64,000 nt of DNA, from NCBI RefSeq assembly GCF_008807375.1, contig NZ_CP043311.1, positions 4,010,001-4,074,000 of the forward strand, given 5' to 3'. The translations under genes were made by a program, and so were the position numbers. Below, piece by piece: positions 1-10,114 of this stretch. The notes below the pieces were generated by a model. It was given only the letters and a program-made list of their open reading frames with translations. It had not been told where the DNA came from and did not search any database. Each line of letters starts with the position of its first letter. Positions within the stretch are counted from its first letter, which is position 1. This stretch comes from Pseudomonas lalkuanensis (GTDB lineage: Bacteria; Pseudomonadota; Gammaproteobacteria; Pseudomonadales; Pseudomonadaceae).

Positions 1-19
1 AATCTAGGAGCAACCGCGC

Positions 20-955
20 ATGACCACATTCTGGAGCTGGTACATATCCCTGCTCACCATCTTCACCCTGCTGGCACTAACCTGGCTGATCTTCGCCACC
101 CGCAGTGGCGAGTCGAAAGGCACTACCGACCAGACCATGGGCCACGCCTTCGACGGCATCGAGGAATATGACAACCCGCTGCCCAAATGGTGGTTCTGGC
201 TGTTCATCGGCACCCTGATCTTCGCTGCGGGTTATCTGGTGCTCTATCCTGGCCTCGGCAATTGGAAAGGCCTCTTCCCCGGCTATGCCGACGGCTGGAC
301 CCAAGAATCCCAGTGGCAGCGCGAAGTCAGCAAGGCAGAGCAACAATACGGCCCGATCTTCGCCCGCTACTCTGCCATGTCCATCGAAGAGGTGGCCAAG
401 GATCCGCAGGCCATGAAAATGGGTGGCCGCCTGTTCGCCACTTACTGCTCCATCTGCCATGGCTCGGACGCCAAAGGTGCCTTGGGCTTCCCCAACCTCA
501 CCGACAGCAACTGGCGCTGGGGCGGAGAGCCGGAAACTATCAAGACCACCATCCTTCACGGCCGGATGGCCGCCATGCCTGCCTGGGGTGAAGTACTGGG
601 TGATGAAGGTGTGAAGAACGTCGCCGCCTACGTGCGCCAGGATCTGGCCGGCCTGAAGCTGCCGGAAGACGCCAAGGCGGATGTGGAAGCTGGCAAGTCG
701 CTGTTCGCCACTACCTGCGTTGCCTGCCACGGTACCGAAGGCAAGGGCACGGCCATCATGGGTGCACCGGACCTGACCCATCCAGCAGGTTGGATCTACG
801 GCTCCAGCCTTGCCCAGCTGCAACAGACCATCCGCCACGGCCGCAACGGCCAAATGCCAGCCCAGCAGGAATACCTGGGTCAGGACAAGGTCCATGTCCT
901 GGCTGCGTACATCTACAACCTCTCCCGCAAGGATCAGGAGCTGGCCATCAAATAA
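20..955 (+). CDS. ccoP: cbb3 cytochrome c oxidase subunit III (CcoP), upstream copy
   Basis: Diheme c-type subunit that passes electrons to the CcoNO core of cbb3 oxidase in the inner membrane. The 311-residue protein has two N-terminal hydrophobic segments (about 7-27 and 57-79) and two CxxCH haem sites, CSICH at 143-147 and CVACH at 233-237, in periplasmic cytochrome domains. TAGGAG lies 6 bases before the ATG. By P. aeruginosa synteny this ends the first of two tandem cco operons (the Anr-dependent cco2 set there); its ccoNOQ should lie left of the window. Compared with the second CcoP it lacks about 13 residues after the FPGY motif near residue 89. Identification is firm; the copy number label depends on which species' nomenclature is used. 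Confidence 0.96.
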   Translation: MTTFWSWYISLLTIFTLLALTWLIFATRSGESKGTTDQTMGHAFDGIEEYDNPLPKWWFWLFIGTLIFAAGYLVLYPGLGNWKGLFPGYADGWTQESQWQREVSKAEQQYGPIFARYSAMSIEEVAKDPQAMKMGGRLFATYCSICHGSDAKGALGFPNLTDSNWRWGGEPETIKTTILHGRMAAMPAWGEVLGDEGVKNVAAYVRQDLAGLKLPEDAKADVEAGKSLFATTCVACHGTEGKGTAIMGAPDLTHPAGWIYGSSLAQLQQTIRHGRNGQMPAQQEYLGQDKVHVLAAYIYNLSRKDQELAIK

Positions 956-2829
<1,874 letters not shown>

Positions 2830-2830
<1 letters not shown>

Positions 2831-3441
2831 TGAAGCAACACGAATTAGTCGAGAAGAACATCGGCCTGCTGGCCCTGTTCATGGTGATCGCCGTGAGCAT
2901 CGGTGGCCTGGTGCAGATCGTGCCGCTGTTCTTCCAGGACGTGACTAACACTCCGGTCGAAGGCATGAAGCCGCGCACCGCGCTGGAACTCGAAGGCCGT
3001 GACATCTACATCCGCGAAGGCTGCGTCGGCTGCCACTCGCAGATGGTCCGTCCGTTCCGTGCCGAAACCGAGCGTTACGGCCACTACTCCGTCGCCGGCG
3101 AAAGCGTCTGGGACCACCCCTTCCTGTGGGGCTCCAAGCGTACCGGCCCGGACCTGGCCCGCGTTGGCGGCCGCTACTCCGACGACTGGCACCGTGCGCA
3201 CCTGTACAACCCGCGCAACGTAGTGCCGGAGTCGAAGATGCCGGCTTATCCGTGGCTGGTTGAGAACAAGCTCGACGGCAAGCACACCGGCGACAAGATG
3301 GAAGCTCTGCGCAAGCTGGGCGTGCCCTACACCGACGAAGACATCGCCGGCGCCAAGGCAGCAGTCAAAGGCAAGACCGAGATGGATGCCGTCGTGGCAT
3401 ACCTGCAAGGTCTGGGCACCGCTATCAAGAACAAACGGTAA
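2830..3441 (+). CDS. ccoO: cbb3 cytochrome c oxidase subunit II (CcoO)
   Basis: Membrane-anchored monohaem cytochrome c that carries electrons from CcoP to CcoN. The 203-residue protein has one N-terminal transmembrane helix (about 12-33) and then a single haem site, CVGCH at about residues 65-69, within the conserved [14 protein letters not shown] region, with a downstream Met-containing SKMPAYPWL segment likely to supply the axial ligand. It starts one base inside the ccoN stop and is followed 6 bases later by ccoQ, so it is cotranslated in the operon. Length and motif order are standard for the family. Confidence 0.96.
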
Positions 3442-3447
3442 CGCAAG

Positions 3448-3636
3448 ATGGACATCGGGACTCTCCGCGGCATAGGCACCTTCATCGTTTTCGTCGCTTT
3501 CATCGGCGTCGTGCTCTGGGCCTATAGCAGCAAGCGCAAAAGCAGCTTCGACGAAGCGGCCAACCTGCCCTTCGCGGATGAGCCGCCCAAATCCTCCGAG
3601 CGCGACGAGCAAGCTTCTAGGAGTAACAAAGAATGA
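3448..3636 (+). CDS. ccoQ: cbb3 oxidase subunit CcoQ
   Basis: Small accessory subunit that stabilises the cbb3 complex. The 62-residue product begins MDIGTLRG, has one transmembrane helix (about 9-29, rich in I/V/F) and a charged cytoplasmic tail with [12 protein letters not shown]. Its TGA overlaps the ccoP start as ATGA (3633-3636). Size, single helix and position between ccoO and ccoP define it better than sequence, which is poorly conserved in this family. Confidence 0.93.
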   Translation: MDIGTLRGIGTFIVFVAFIGVVLWAYSSKRKSSFDEAANLPFADEPPKSSERDEQASRSNKE

Positions 3637-4607
3637 CTTCGTTCTGGAGTTGGTACGTAACCCTGCTCACCAGCGCTACGCTGGTGGCGCTGACCTGGCT
3701 GATCTTCGCCACCCGCAAGGGCCAGCGTCAGGAAAGCACCGAAGAAACCGTCGGCCATGCTTTCGACGGCATCGAGGAATATGACAATCCGCTGCCCAAG
3801 TGGTGGTTCATGCTGTTCGTCGGCACCCTGATCTTCGCCGTCGGTTACCTGGTCATGTACCCGGGCATGGGCAACTGGAAGGGCATTTTCCCCGGCTACG
3901 GCGAAGTGACCGAAGGCAAGCCGTTCGCTAACGGCCAGAGCGGCTGGACCGGCGTGCACCAGTGGGAAAAGGAGATGGACAAGGCCGATAAGGAATACGG
4001 TCCGATCTTCGCCAAGTACGCTGCCATGCCGATCGAAGAAGTGGCCCAGGACCCGAAAGCCCTGAAAATGGGCGGCCGCATGTTCGCGTCCTACTGCTCC
4101 GTGTGCCACGGCTCCGACGCCAAGGGCGCCTACGGTTTCCCGAACCTGACCGACCACGACTGGCGCTGGGGTGGCGAAGCCGCCACCATCAAGACCACCA
4201 TCCTGGGTGGCCGTCACGGCGTGATGCCGGCCTGGGGCGAAGTCATCGGCGACCAGGGCGTACGCGACGTTGCCGCCTTCCTGCGCGTGACCCTGCACGG
4301 TCGCGAGCTGCCGAAGGACGTGAAGGCCGATCCGGAAGCTGGCAAGGCCATCTTCGCTGCCAACTGCGTGGCTTGCCACGGTGCGGAGGCCAAGGGCACC
4401 CCGGCCATGGGCGCACCGAACCTGACCCACCCGAACTCCTTCATCTACGGCAGCAGCTACGCCCAGCTGCAACAGACCATCCGCTACGGTCGCCAAGGCA
4501 CCATGCCTGCCCAGGAGCAAGTCCTCGGCAACGACAAGGTGCACCTGCTGGCTGCCTATGTTTACAGCCTGTCGCAGAAACCTGCTGCAGAAGCTGAAGC
4601 CAAGTAA
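3633..4607 (+). CDS. ccoP: cbb3 cytochrome c oxidase subunit III (CcoP), second copy
   Basis: Diheme cytochrome c subunit of the second cbb3 oxidase. The 324-residue protein is close to the upstream copy along its length: [12 protein letters not shown] start, the [12 protein letters not shown] motif between two membrane helices, CSVCH near 156-160 and CVACH near 246-250. It differs mainly by an insertion ([15 protein letters not shown] region, about residues 90-104) in the linker before the first haem domain. It overlaps ccoQ by four bases, with AGGAG just upstream of the ATG. It closes the ccoNOQP operon and is followed by hairpins. P. aeruginosa synteny would name it ccoP1. Confidence 0.96.
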   Translation: MTSFWSWYVTLLTSATLVALTWLIFATRKGQRQESTEETVGHAFDGIEEYDNPLPKWWFMLFVGTLIFAVGYLVMYPGMGNWKGIFPGYGEVTEGKPFANGQSGWTGVHQWEKEMDKADKEYGPIFAKYAAMPIEEVAQDPKALKMGGRMFASYCSVCHGSDAKGAYGFPNLTDHDWRWGGEAATIKTTILGGRHGVMPAWGEVIGDQGVRDVAAFLRVTLHGRELPKDVKADPEAGKAIFAANCVACHGAEAKGTPAMGAPNLTHPNSFIYGSSYAQLQQTIRYGRQGTMPAQEQVLGNDKVHLLAAYVYSLSQKPAAEAEAK

Positions 4608-4614
4608 TACCCTC

Positions 4615-4678
4615 GCCTGCCATGCGCGACGCACTGTCGCACATGGCAGGCCGCTATCAGGCGTACCATATATAGCGG
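4615..4678 (+). terminator. Hairpins after second ccoP
   Basis: A long inverted repeat (4615-4651) pairs GCCTGCCATG and GCGAC with GTCGC and CATGGCAGGC around a GCACT loop, with one mismatched pair. A second repeat, CCGCTAT/ATAGCGG (4651-4678), starts on its last base. No T tract follows. Transcription termination or 3'-end stabilisation before ccoG is likely; partial read-through into ccoG cannot be excluded. Confidence 0.55.
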
Positions 4679-4743
4679 ACTAGAGAGACTCGGACCGGCG
4701 ATGCACTGGTCAGAGCACCTGAAACCGCCGTGGTATGAGAACG

Positions 4744-6159
4744 ATGAGCGAACAGATTCCCGTCAAGAACGTCACCCCTTCCCCTGCCAAGGGCGGTGAA
4801 TCCACCGACCTGTACGCCAGCCGCGAAAAGATCTACACCCGAGCCTTCACCGGAATCTTCCGCAACCTGCGGATGACCGGCGGCGCCTTCCTCTTCCTGC
4901 TCTATTTCGGCACCGTCTGGCTCAACTGGAATGATCGCCAGGCTGTCTGGTGGAACCTCCCCGAGCGCAAGTTCTACATCTTCGGCGCCACCTTCTGGCC
5001 GCAGGATTTCGTCCTCCTCTCCTGGCTGCTGATCATCTGCGCCTTCGGCCTGTTCTTCATTACCGTATTCGCTGGACGTGTCTGGTGCGGCTACACCTGC
5101 CCGCAGAGCGTTTGGACGTGGATCTTCATGTGGTGCGAAAAGGTCACCGAGGGTGACCGCAACCAGCGCATGAAACTCGACAAAGCCCCCATGAGCGGCC
5201 AAAAACTCCTGCGCAAGTCCGCCAAGCACAGCCTCTGGCTGCTGATCGGCTTCGCTACCGGCATGACCTTCGTCGGCTACTTCACCCCCATCCGCGAACT
5301 GGTCATCGAATTCTTCACCGGCAACGCCAGTGGCTGGGCCTACTTCTGGGTCGGGTTCTTCACCCTGGCGACCTACGGCAACGCCGGCTGGCTGCGCGAG
5401 CAGGTGTGCATCTACATGTGCCCCTACGCCCGCTTCCAGAGCGTGATGTTCGACAAGGACACCCTGATCGTCTCCTACGACCCGCGCCGCGGCGAATCCC
5501 GTGGTCCGCGCAAGAAAGGCATCGACTACAAGGCCCAGGGCCTCGGCGACTGCATCGACTGCACCATGTGCGTCCAGGTCTGCCCCACCGGCATCGACAT
5601 CCGTGACGGCCTGCAGATCGAATGCATCGGTTGCGCCGCCTGCATCGACGCCTGCGACAGCATCATGGAGAAGATGAACTACCCGAAAGGCCTGATCAGC
5701 TACACCACCGAGCACAACCTCAACGGTCAGACGACTCACCTGATGCGCCCGCGCCTGATCGGTTACGCTATCGCCCTCGTCGCCATGATCGGCCTCTTCG
5801 CTTATGCCGTGGCCATCCGTTCCCTGGTGGAACTGGACGTGATCAAGGACCGCGTGCTGTTCCGTGAAAACGAGCAGGGCCGGATCGAGAACGTCTACAC
5901 CCTGAAGATCATGAACAAGTCCCAGGCGGACCAGACCTTCGTCATCGACGCCGAAGGCCTCGACGGCCTGGTCTACGAAGGCAAGCGCGAAGTACGCGCC
6001 GACGCTGGCGAAGTGCTCTCGGTACCGGTGGAACTGTCTATCGAGCCCGACCAGCTTCCGTCCAGCACCAACAAGATCCTCTTCCGCGTCCACAGCGCGG
6101 ATGACCCGAGTATCAAGACCGACGCCGACAGCCGCTTCATCGGCCCCAGCGTCCGCTAG
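4744..6159 (+). CDS. ccoG: Cytochrome c oxidase accessory protein CcoG (RdxA/FixG family)
   Basis: Polyferredoxin-like membrane protein needed for cbb3 oxidase biogenesis; known members handle copper reduction during CuB delivery. The protein (471 residues from the chosen start) has several membrane helices, the CGYTCPQSVW and MCPYARFQ cysteine motifs, and two [4Fe-4S] ferredoxin motifs, CIDCTMCVQVCP and CIGCAACIDACD, near residues 265-300, then a C-terminal periplasmic Ig-like domain. I chose the ATG of MSEQIPVKNV, matching the usual start; an in-frame ATG three codons earlier (4735) is possible and neither has a strong Shine-Dalgarno site. First of the ccoGHIS maturation genes; ccoH follows after 14 bases. 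Confidence 0.95.
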   Translation: MSEQIPVKNVTPSPAKGGESTDLYASREKIYTRAFTGIFRNLRMTGGAFLFLLYFGTVWLNWNDRQAVWWNLPERKFYIFGATFWPQDFVLLSWLLIICAFGLFFITVFAGRVWCGYTCPQSVWTWIFMWCEKVTEGDRNQRMKLDKAPMSGQKLLRKSAKHSLWLLIGFATGMTFVGYFTPIRELVIEFFTGNASGWAYFWVGFFTLATYGNAGWLREQVCIYMCPYARFQSVMFDKDTLIVSYDPRRGESRGPRKKGIDYKAQGLGDCIDCTMCVQVCPTGIDIRDGLQIECIGCAACIDACDSIMEKMNYPKGLISYTTEHNLNGQTTHLMRPRLIGYAIALVAMIGLFAYAVAIRSLVELDVIKDRVLFRENEQGRIENVYTLKIMNKSQADQTFVIDAEGLDGLVYEGKREVRADAGEVLSVPVELSIEPDQLPSSTNKILFRVHSADDPSIKTDADSRFIGPSVR

Positions 6160-6173
6160 CAAACGGAAGACCC

Positions 6174-6671
6174 ATGCAGTCCGAAACCCCCAGCCGCTGG
6201 TACAAGCAACCCTGGCCCTGGTTCATCCTCGGCATCCTCGGCACCTCCGTGGTGCTGGGCACCACCATGCTGGTGATTGCCAGCAGGAACCCGCCAAGCC
6301 TGGTGGCAGACAACTATTACGAAGTCGGCAAGGGCATCAACACCTCGCTTGAGCGCGAGAATCTCGCTAAGCAGCTCGGCATGCAGGCCAGCTTGCAGGT
6401 GAATGAAGCAAATGGCGAAGTAGACTTGGAACTGGTGGGTGAAAGCCGCCCGCAGCAACTGGTGCTGAGCCTGCTCTCCCCCACCCAGCCGGAGAAGGAC
6501 CGTCGCGTCGTCCTCCAGCCCCAGGCCGACGGTCGTTACCGTGGCCACCTGCAGGATCCGGTCAGCGGCCGTCGGTTCGTCGAGCTGATCGGCCAGGAAC
6601 AGGGCCAGGACTGGCGCCTGTTCGAGGAAGAAACCCTGAATCAGGGCAGTGTCATCCGTCTCGGCGAATAA
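6174..6671 (+). CDS. ccoH: Cytochrome c oxidase assembly protein CcoH (FixH family)
   Basis: Single-pass membrane protein that assists early assembly of the cbb3 oxidase. The 165-residue protein begins MQSETPSRWYKQPWPWF, has one membrane helix (about 17-37) and then the conserved ADNYYEVGKGIN motif typical of FixH, followed by a periplasmic beta-rich domain. GGAAGA is well placed before the ATG. It lies 14 bases after ccoG and 7 bases before ccoI in the same strand, consistent with one maturation operon. Confidence 0.93.
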   Translation: MQSETPSRWYKQPWPWFILGILGTSVVLGTTMLVIASRNPPSLVADNYYEVGKGINTSLERENLAKQLGMQASLQVNEANGEVDLELVGESRPQQLVLSLLSPTQPEKDRRVVLQPQADGRYRGHLQDPVSGRRFVELIGQEQGQDWRLFEEETLNQGSVIRLGE

Positions 6672-6678
6672 GCGCCCG

Positions 6679-9078
6679 ATGACCGCACCGCTTTCCTGCT
6701 ACCACTGTGGCCTGCCGGTTCCCGCCGGCAGTCGCTTCGAGGCCCGCGTGCTGGGTGAGACGCGGGCCATGTGCTGTCCGGGGTGCCAGGCGGTGGCCGA
6801 AGCCATCGTCGACGGCGGCCTGGAGAACTACTACCGCCACCGCAGCGACACAGCCCCCAACCCCGATGTCCTGCCCCGCGAACTGCCCGACGAACTGGCG
6901 CTTTACGACCGCGCCGAAGTCCAGCAGCCCTTTGTCCAGCATCGGGGCGAACTGAGCGAAACCTGCTTGCTGATCGAAGGCATCAGCTGCGCCGCCTGCG
7001 GCTGGCTGATCGAGAAACACCTGAAGACCCTGCCGAGTGTTGCCGAAGCCAGCCTCAACCTATCCAACCATCGCCTGCAAGTGCGCTGGTCCGACAGCCA
7101 GATTCCGTTGAGCCAGTTGCTCAAGGAGCTGCGCAAGATCGGTTACGCCGGCCACCCCTACAAGGCAGATGAAGCCGCCGAGCGCCTGGCCAACGAGAAC
7201 CGCCGCGCCATGCGCCAGCTCGGCGTCGCCGGCCTGCTCTGGATGCAGGTCATGATGGCCGCCATGGCCACCTGGCCGGAGTTCAACATCGACCTGTCTC
7301 CCGAGCTGGATACCATCCTGCGCTGGGTCAGCCTGTTCCTAACTACGCCCATCGTCTTCTACTGCTGCGGGCAGTTCTTCCGGGGTGCCCTGCGCGACCT
7401 GCGCACCCGCCACCTGACCATGGACGTTTCCGTCTCCCTGGCCATCGGTGGTGCCTACGTCGCCGGAATCTGGTCCACGGTCACTGGCATAGGTGAACTG
7501 TACTTCGATGCCGTGGGCATGTTCGCCCTGTTCCTCCTGGCGGGCCGCTACCTGGAGCGTCGCGCCCGCGAACGCACCGCCGCCGCCACTGCGCAACTGG
7601 TCAATCTGTTGCCGGCGTCCTGCCTCCGCCTGGACACCAAAGGGCATAGCGAACGCATACTGCTCAGTGAGTTGAAAGTCGGCGATCACGTACTGGTACC
7701 ACCAGGCTCGTTGCTGCCGGCAGACGGGACGATCCTTTCCGGCCAGTCCAGCATCGACGAGTCGCTGCTCACCGGTGAGTACCTGCCCCACGCCCGCGGC
7801 GAAGGCGATGCCGTCACCGCCGGCACCCTCAACGTCGAAGGCCCGCTGACCATTGAAGTTAAGGCCCTTGGCGACGATACCCGCCTTTCCGCCATCGTCC
7901 GCCTGCTGGAGCGTGCACAGGCCGACAAGCCGCGTCTGGCCGAAATGGCAGACAAAGTGGCCCAATGGTTCCTGCTGATCGTGCTCGGCGCAGCCGCCAT
8001 CGTCGGCATCGTCTGGTGGCAGATCGACTCGGACCGCGCCTTCTGGGTCGTGCTTTCCCTCCTGGTCGCAACCTGTCCCTGTGCCCTGGCCCTGGCAACA
8101 CCTACAGCCCTCACTACTGCAACTGGCAGCCTGCACAAACTCGGCCTGCTACTCACCCGCGGCCATGTGCTGGAGGGGCTGAACCAGATCGATACGGTCA
8201 TCTTCGACAAGACCGGCACCCTCACCGAAGGCCGCCTGACATTGAGCGCTATCCACCCGTTGCGGACCCTGGACCGCGACACCTGCCTGGCGCTGGCGGC
8301 TGCTCTCGAGAATCGCTCCGAGCACCCCATCGCCCGCGCCTTCGGCCGCGCCCCGCAAGCTGCCGATCAGGTGGAAAACGTGCCAGGTCGTGGGCTGGAA
8401 GGCCGGGTAGGCGAGCGTCTGCTGCGCATTGGCCAGCCGGGATTCGTTGCCGATCTGAGTGGCCAGCCGGCGCCGGCCATTCCCGGCGACCAGGGCCAAT
8501 GGCTGCTGCTCGGCGATGACCAGGGACCGCTGGCCTGGTTCGTCCTCGATGACCGCCTGCGTGAAGACGCCCCAGCCCTGCTCGACGCCTGCCGCGAGCG
8601 GGGCTGGAAGCTTCTGCTGCTCTCCGGCGACAGCTCCCCGATGGTCGCCAGCATCGCCCGCCAGCTTGGCATCGACGACGCCCGCGGCGGCCTCACCCCG
8701 GACGCCAAGCTGGTGGTGCTCCGCCAGCTCCACCAGGAGGGCCAGAAGGTCCTGATGCTGGGGGACGGGGTCAACGACGTGCCAGTCCTGGCCGGCGCCG
8801 ACATCAGTGTCGCCATGGGCAGCGCCACCGATCTGGCCAAGACCAGCGCCGACGCTGTTCTGTTGTCCAATCGACTGGACAGCCTGGTGCAGGCGTTCTC
8901 CCTGGCCCGCCGGACCCGGCGCATCATCATCGAGAATCTGGCCTGGGCGACCCTGTACAATGGTCTGGTGCTGCCATTCGCCGCCCTGGGTTGGATCACT
9001 CCGCTCTGGGCTGCCTTCGGCATGTCGGTCAGCTCGCTGCTGGTGGTGGTCAACGCCCTGCGCCTGGCCCGCACCTGA
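6679..9078 (+). CDS. ccoI: Copper-exporting P1B-type ATPase CcoI (FixI/CopA2 family)
   Basis: P-type ATPase that moves copper out of the cytoplasm for insertion into cbb3 oxidase. The 799-residue protein has an N-terminal cysteine-rich region (CYHC at 7-10, CCPGC at 32-36), one heavy-metal domain with CAAC at 104-107, a membrane domain with the CPC metal site at 466-468, the phosphorylation motif DKTGT at 510, and the GDGVNDVPVL hinge near residue 695. I use the ATG at MTAPLSCYHC, which matches family N termini; a GTG 30 bases upstream lies inside ccoH and is less likely. It supplies copper to CcoN made by the neighbouring operons. Confidence 0.95.
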   Translation: MTAPLSCYHCGLPVPAGSRFEARVLGETRAMCCPGCQAVAEAIVDGGLENYYRHRSDTAPNPDVLPRELPDELALYDRAEVQQPFVQHRGELSETCLLIEGISCAACGWLIEKHLKTLPSVAEASLNLSNHRLQVRWSDSQIPLSQLLKELRKIGYAGHPYKADEAAERLANENRRAMRQLGVAGLLWMQVMMAAMATWPEFNIDLSPELDTILRWVSLFLTTPIVFYCCGQFFRGALRDLRTRHLTMDVSVSLAIGGAYVAGIWSTVTGIGELYFDAVGMFALFLLAGRYLERRARERTAAATAQLVNLLPASCLRLDTKGHSERILLSELKVGDHVLVPPGSLLPADGTILSGQSSIDESLLTGEYLPHARGEGDAVTAGTLNVEGPLTIEVKALGDDTRLSAIVRLLERAQADKPRLAEMADKVAQWFLLIVLGAAAIVGIVWWQIDSDRAFWVVLSLLVATCPCALALATPTALTTATGSLHKLGLLLTRGHVLEGLNQIDTVIFDKTGTLTEGRLTLSAIHPLRTLDRDTCLALAAALENRSEHPIARAFGRAPQAADQVENVPGRGLEGRVGERLLRIGQPGFVADLSGQPAPAIPGDQGQWLLLGDDQGPLAWFVLDDRLREDAPALLDACRERGWKLLLLSGDSSPMVASIARQLGIDDARGGLTPDAKLVVLRQLHQEGQKVLMLGDGVNDVPVLAGADISVAMGSATDLAKTSADAVLLSNRLDSLVQAFSLARRTRRIIIENLAWATLYNGLVLPFAALGWITPLWAAFGMSVSSLLVVVNALRLART

Positions 9079-9104
9079 CCCACGCTTATCAATCGGAGCC
9101 CCTG

Positions 9105-9320
9105 ATGCCAGCGCTTTACGTACTGATCCCGGTCGCCATCGGCCTGGTCGGTTTCGCCATCTGGCTGTTCTTCTGGGCCGTGGACAGCGGCCAGTACGAC
9201 GACCTGGACGGCCCGGCCCACAGCATCCTCTTCGATGACGAAGACCCCAAGCACCAGGCCGGCATTGCCGAAGCCGAGGGCAGAGACAAGGTGGACGAGC
9301 AGGACAAGCCCCGTGGCTGA
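9105..9320 (+). CDS. ccoS: cbb3 oxidase maturation protein CcoS
   Basis: Small membrane protein required for cofactor insertion (haem b and CuB) into CcoN. The 71-residue product starts MPALYVLIPVAIGLVGFAIW, a single membrane helix, followed by the conserved WAVDSGQYDDLDGPAHSIL segment that marks the family, then an acidic tail. CGGAG precedes the ATG. Its last codons overlap the GTG start of the next gene by 8 bases, so the two are probably coupled. Confidence 0.94.
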   Translation: MPALYVLIPVAIGLVGFAIWLFFWAVDSGQYDDLDGPAHSILFDDEDPKHQAGIAEAEGRDKVDEQDKPRG

Positions 9321-10032
9321 ACTCGCTCCCCTGCTGCTCTCCGCGCTCATCCTCGGCCTGCTTGGCGGCGGCCACTGCCTGGGCATGTGTGGCGGCCTGA
9401 TGGGCGCCCTCACCCTGGCCATCCCCCCTGAACAGCGGGCCCGCCGCCTGCGCCTGCTGCTGGCCTACAACCTCGGCCGCATCCTCAGCTATGCCATCGC
9501 TGGCCTGCTCATCGGCCTCGCCGGCTGGGCCATCGCCAGCAGTCCGGCCGCCATGGCCCTGCGGGTAGTGGCTGCCCTGCTGCTGATCTGCATGGGCCTC
9601 TACCTGGCTGGCTGGTGGAGCGGCCTGACCCGCATCGAAGCCCTTGGCCGTGGCCTCTGGCGCCACCTCCAGCCCGTGGCGCGCAAGCTGCTGCCGGTGT
9701 CCACCCTGCCCCGTGCGTTACTGCTGGGCGGACTCTGGGGCTGGCTGCCTTGCGGCCTGGTCTACAGCACCCTGCTCTGGTCCGCCAGCCAGGGGTCGGC
9801 GACAGACAGCGCCCTGCTGATGCTCGCATTCGGTATCGGCACACTGCCGGTTCTGATCGCCACCGGCCTGGCAGCCGAACGCCTGACCGCCCTGCTGCGC
9901 AAACGCGGCGTGCGAGTCACCGGCGGCCTGCTGGTAATCCTCTTTGGCCTCTGGACCCTGCCCGGCCCGCACCAGGCCTGGTTGATGGGACACGGCAGCT
10001 CCGCCAGCAGCGAGCACCAGCACAGCCATTGA
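9313..10032 (+). CDS. Sulfite exporter TauE/SafE-type membrane protein of the cco locus
   Basis: Polytopic membrane protein of the DsbD_2/SafE-like family found after ccoS in Pseudomonas. The 239-residue protein has about six hydrophobic segments and the characteristic GHCLGMCGGLMGAL motif near residues 18-31, whose two Cys and His may bind metal or take part in thiol chemistry. I chose the GTG at 9313 because AGGA lies 8 bases upstream and the protein then begins VAELAPLLLSAL, a membrane segment; the longer frame from 9235 lies inside ccoS. The location suggests a role in copper handling or oxidase maturation, but the substrate is not known from sequence. The C terminus is His-rich (EHQHSH). 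Confidence 0.85.
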   Translation: MAELAPLLLSALILGLLGGGHCLGMCGGLMGALTLAIPPEQRARRLRLLLAYNLGRILSYAIAGLLIGLAGWAIASSPAAMALRVVAALLLICMGLYLAGWWSGLTRIEALGRGLWRHLQPVARKLLPVSTLPRALLLGGLWGWLPCGLVYSTLLWSASQGSATDSALLMLAFGIGTLPVLIATGLAAERLTALLRKRGVRVTGGLLVILFGLWTLPGPHQAWLMGHGSSASSEHQHSH

Positions 10033-10038
10033 ATGGTC

Positions 10039-10052
10039 TTGATACAAATCAA
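10039..10052 (+). promoter_or_regulatory. Anr/Fnr box upstream of hemN
   Basis: TTGATACAAATCAA is a perfect match to the Anr/Fnr consensus TTGAT-N4-ATCAA. It starts 76 bases before the hemN ATG, the usual position for class II activation about 40 bases before a transcript start. The anr gene itself is 2 kb downstream, so hemN should be induced at low oxygen. Confidence 0.9.
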
Positions 10053-10114
10053 GATCACCCTGACGGGGGCCCCCTAGACTCCACGGCACTGACAGCCAAA
10101 CCGGGGAACCCCGC

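Noticed and set aside
8149..9666. 505-codon and other long minus-strand frames opposite ccoI-ccoS
   Set aside because: They lack recognisable domains and mirror genes with clear motifs and operon structure.
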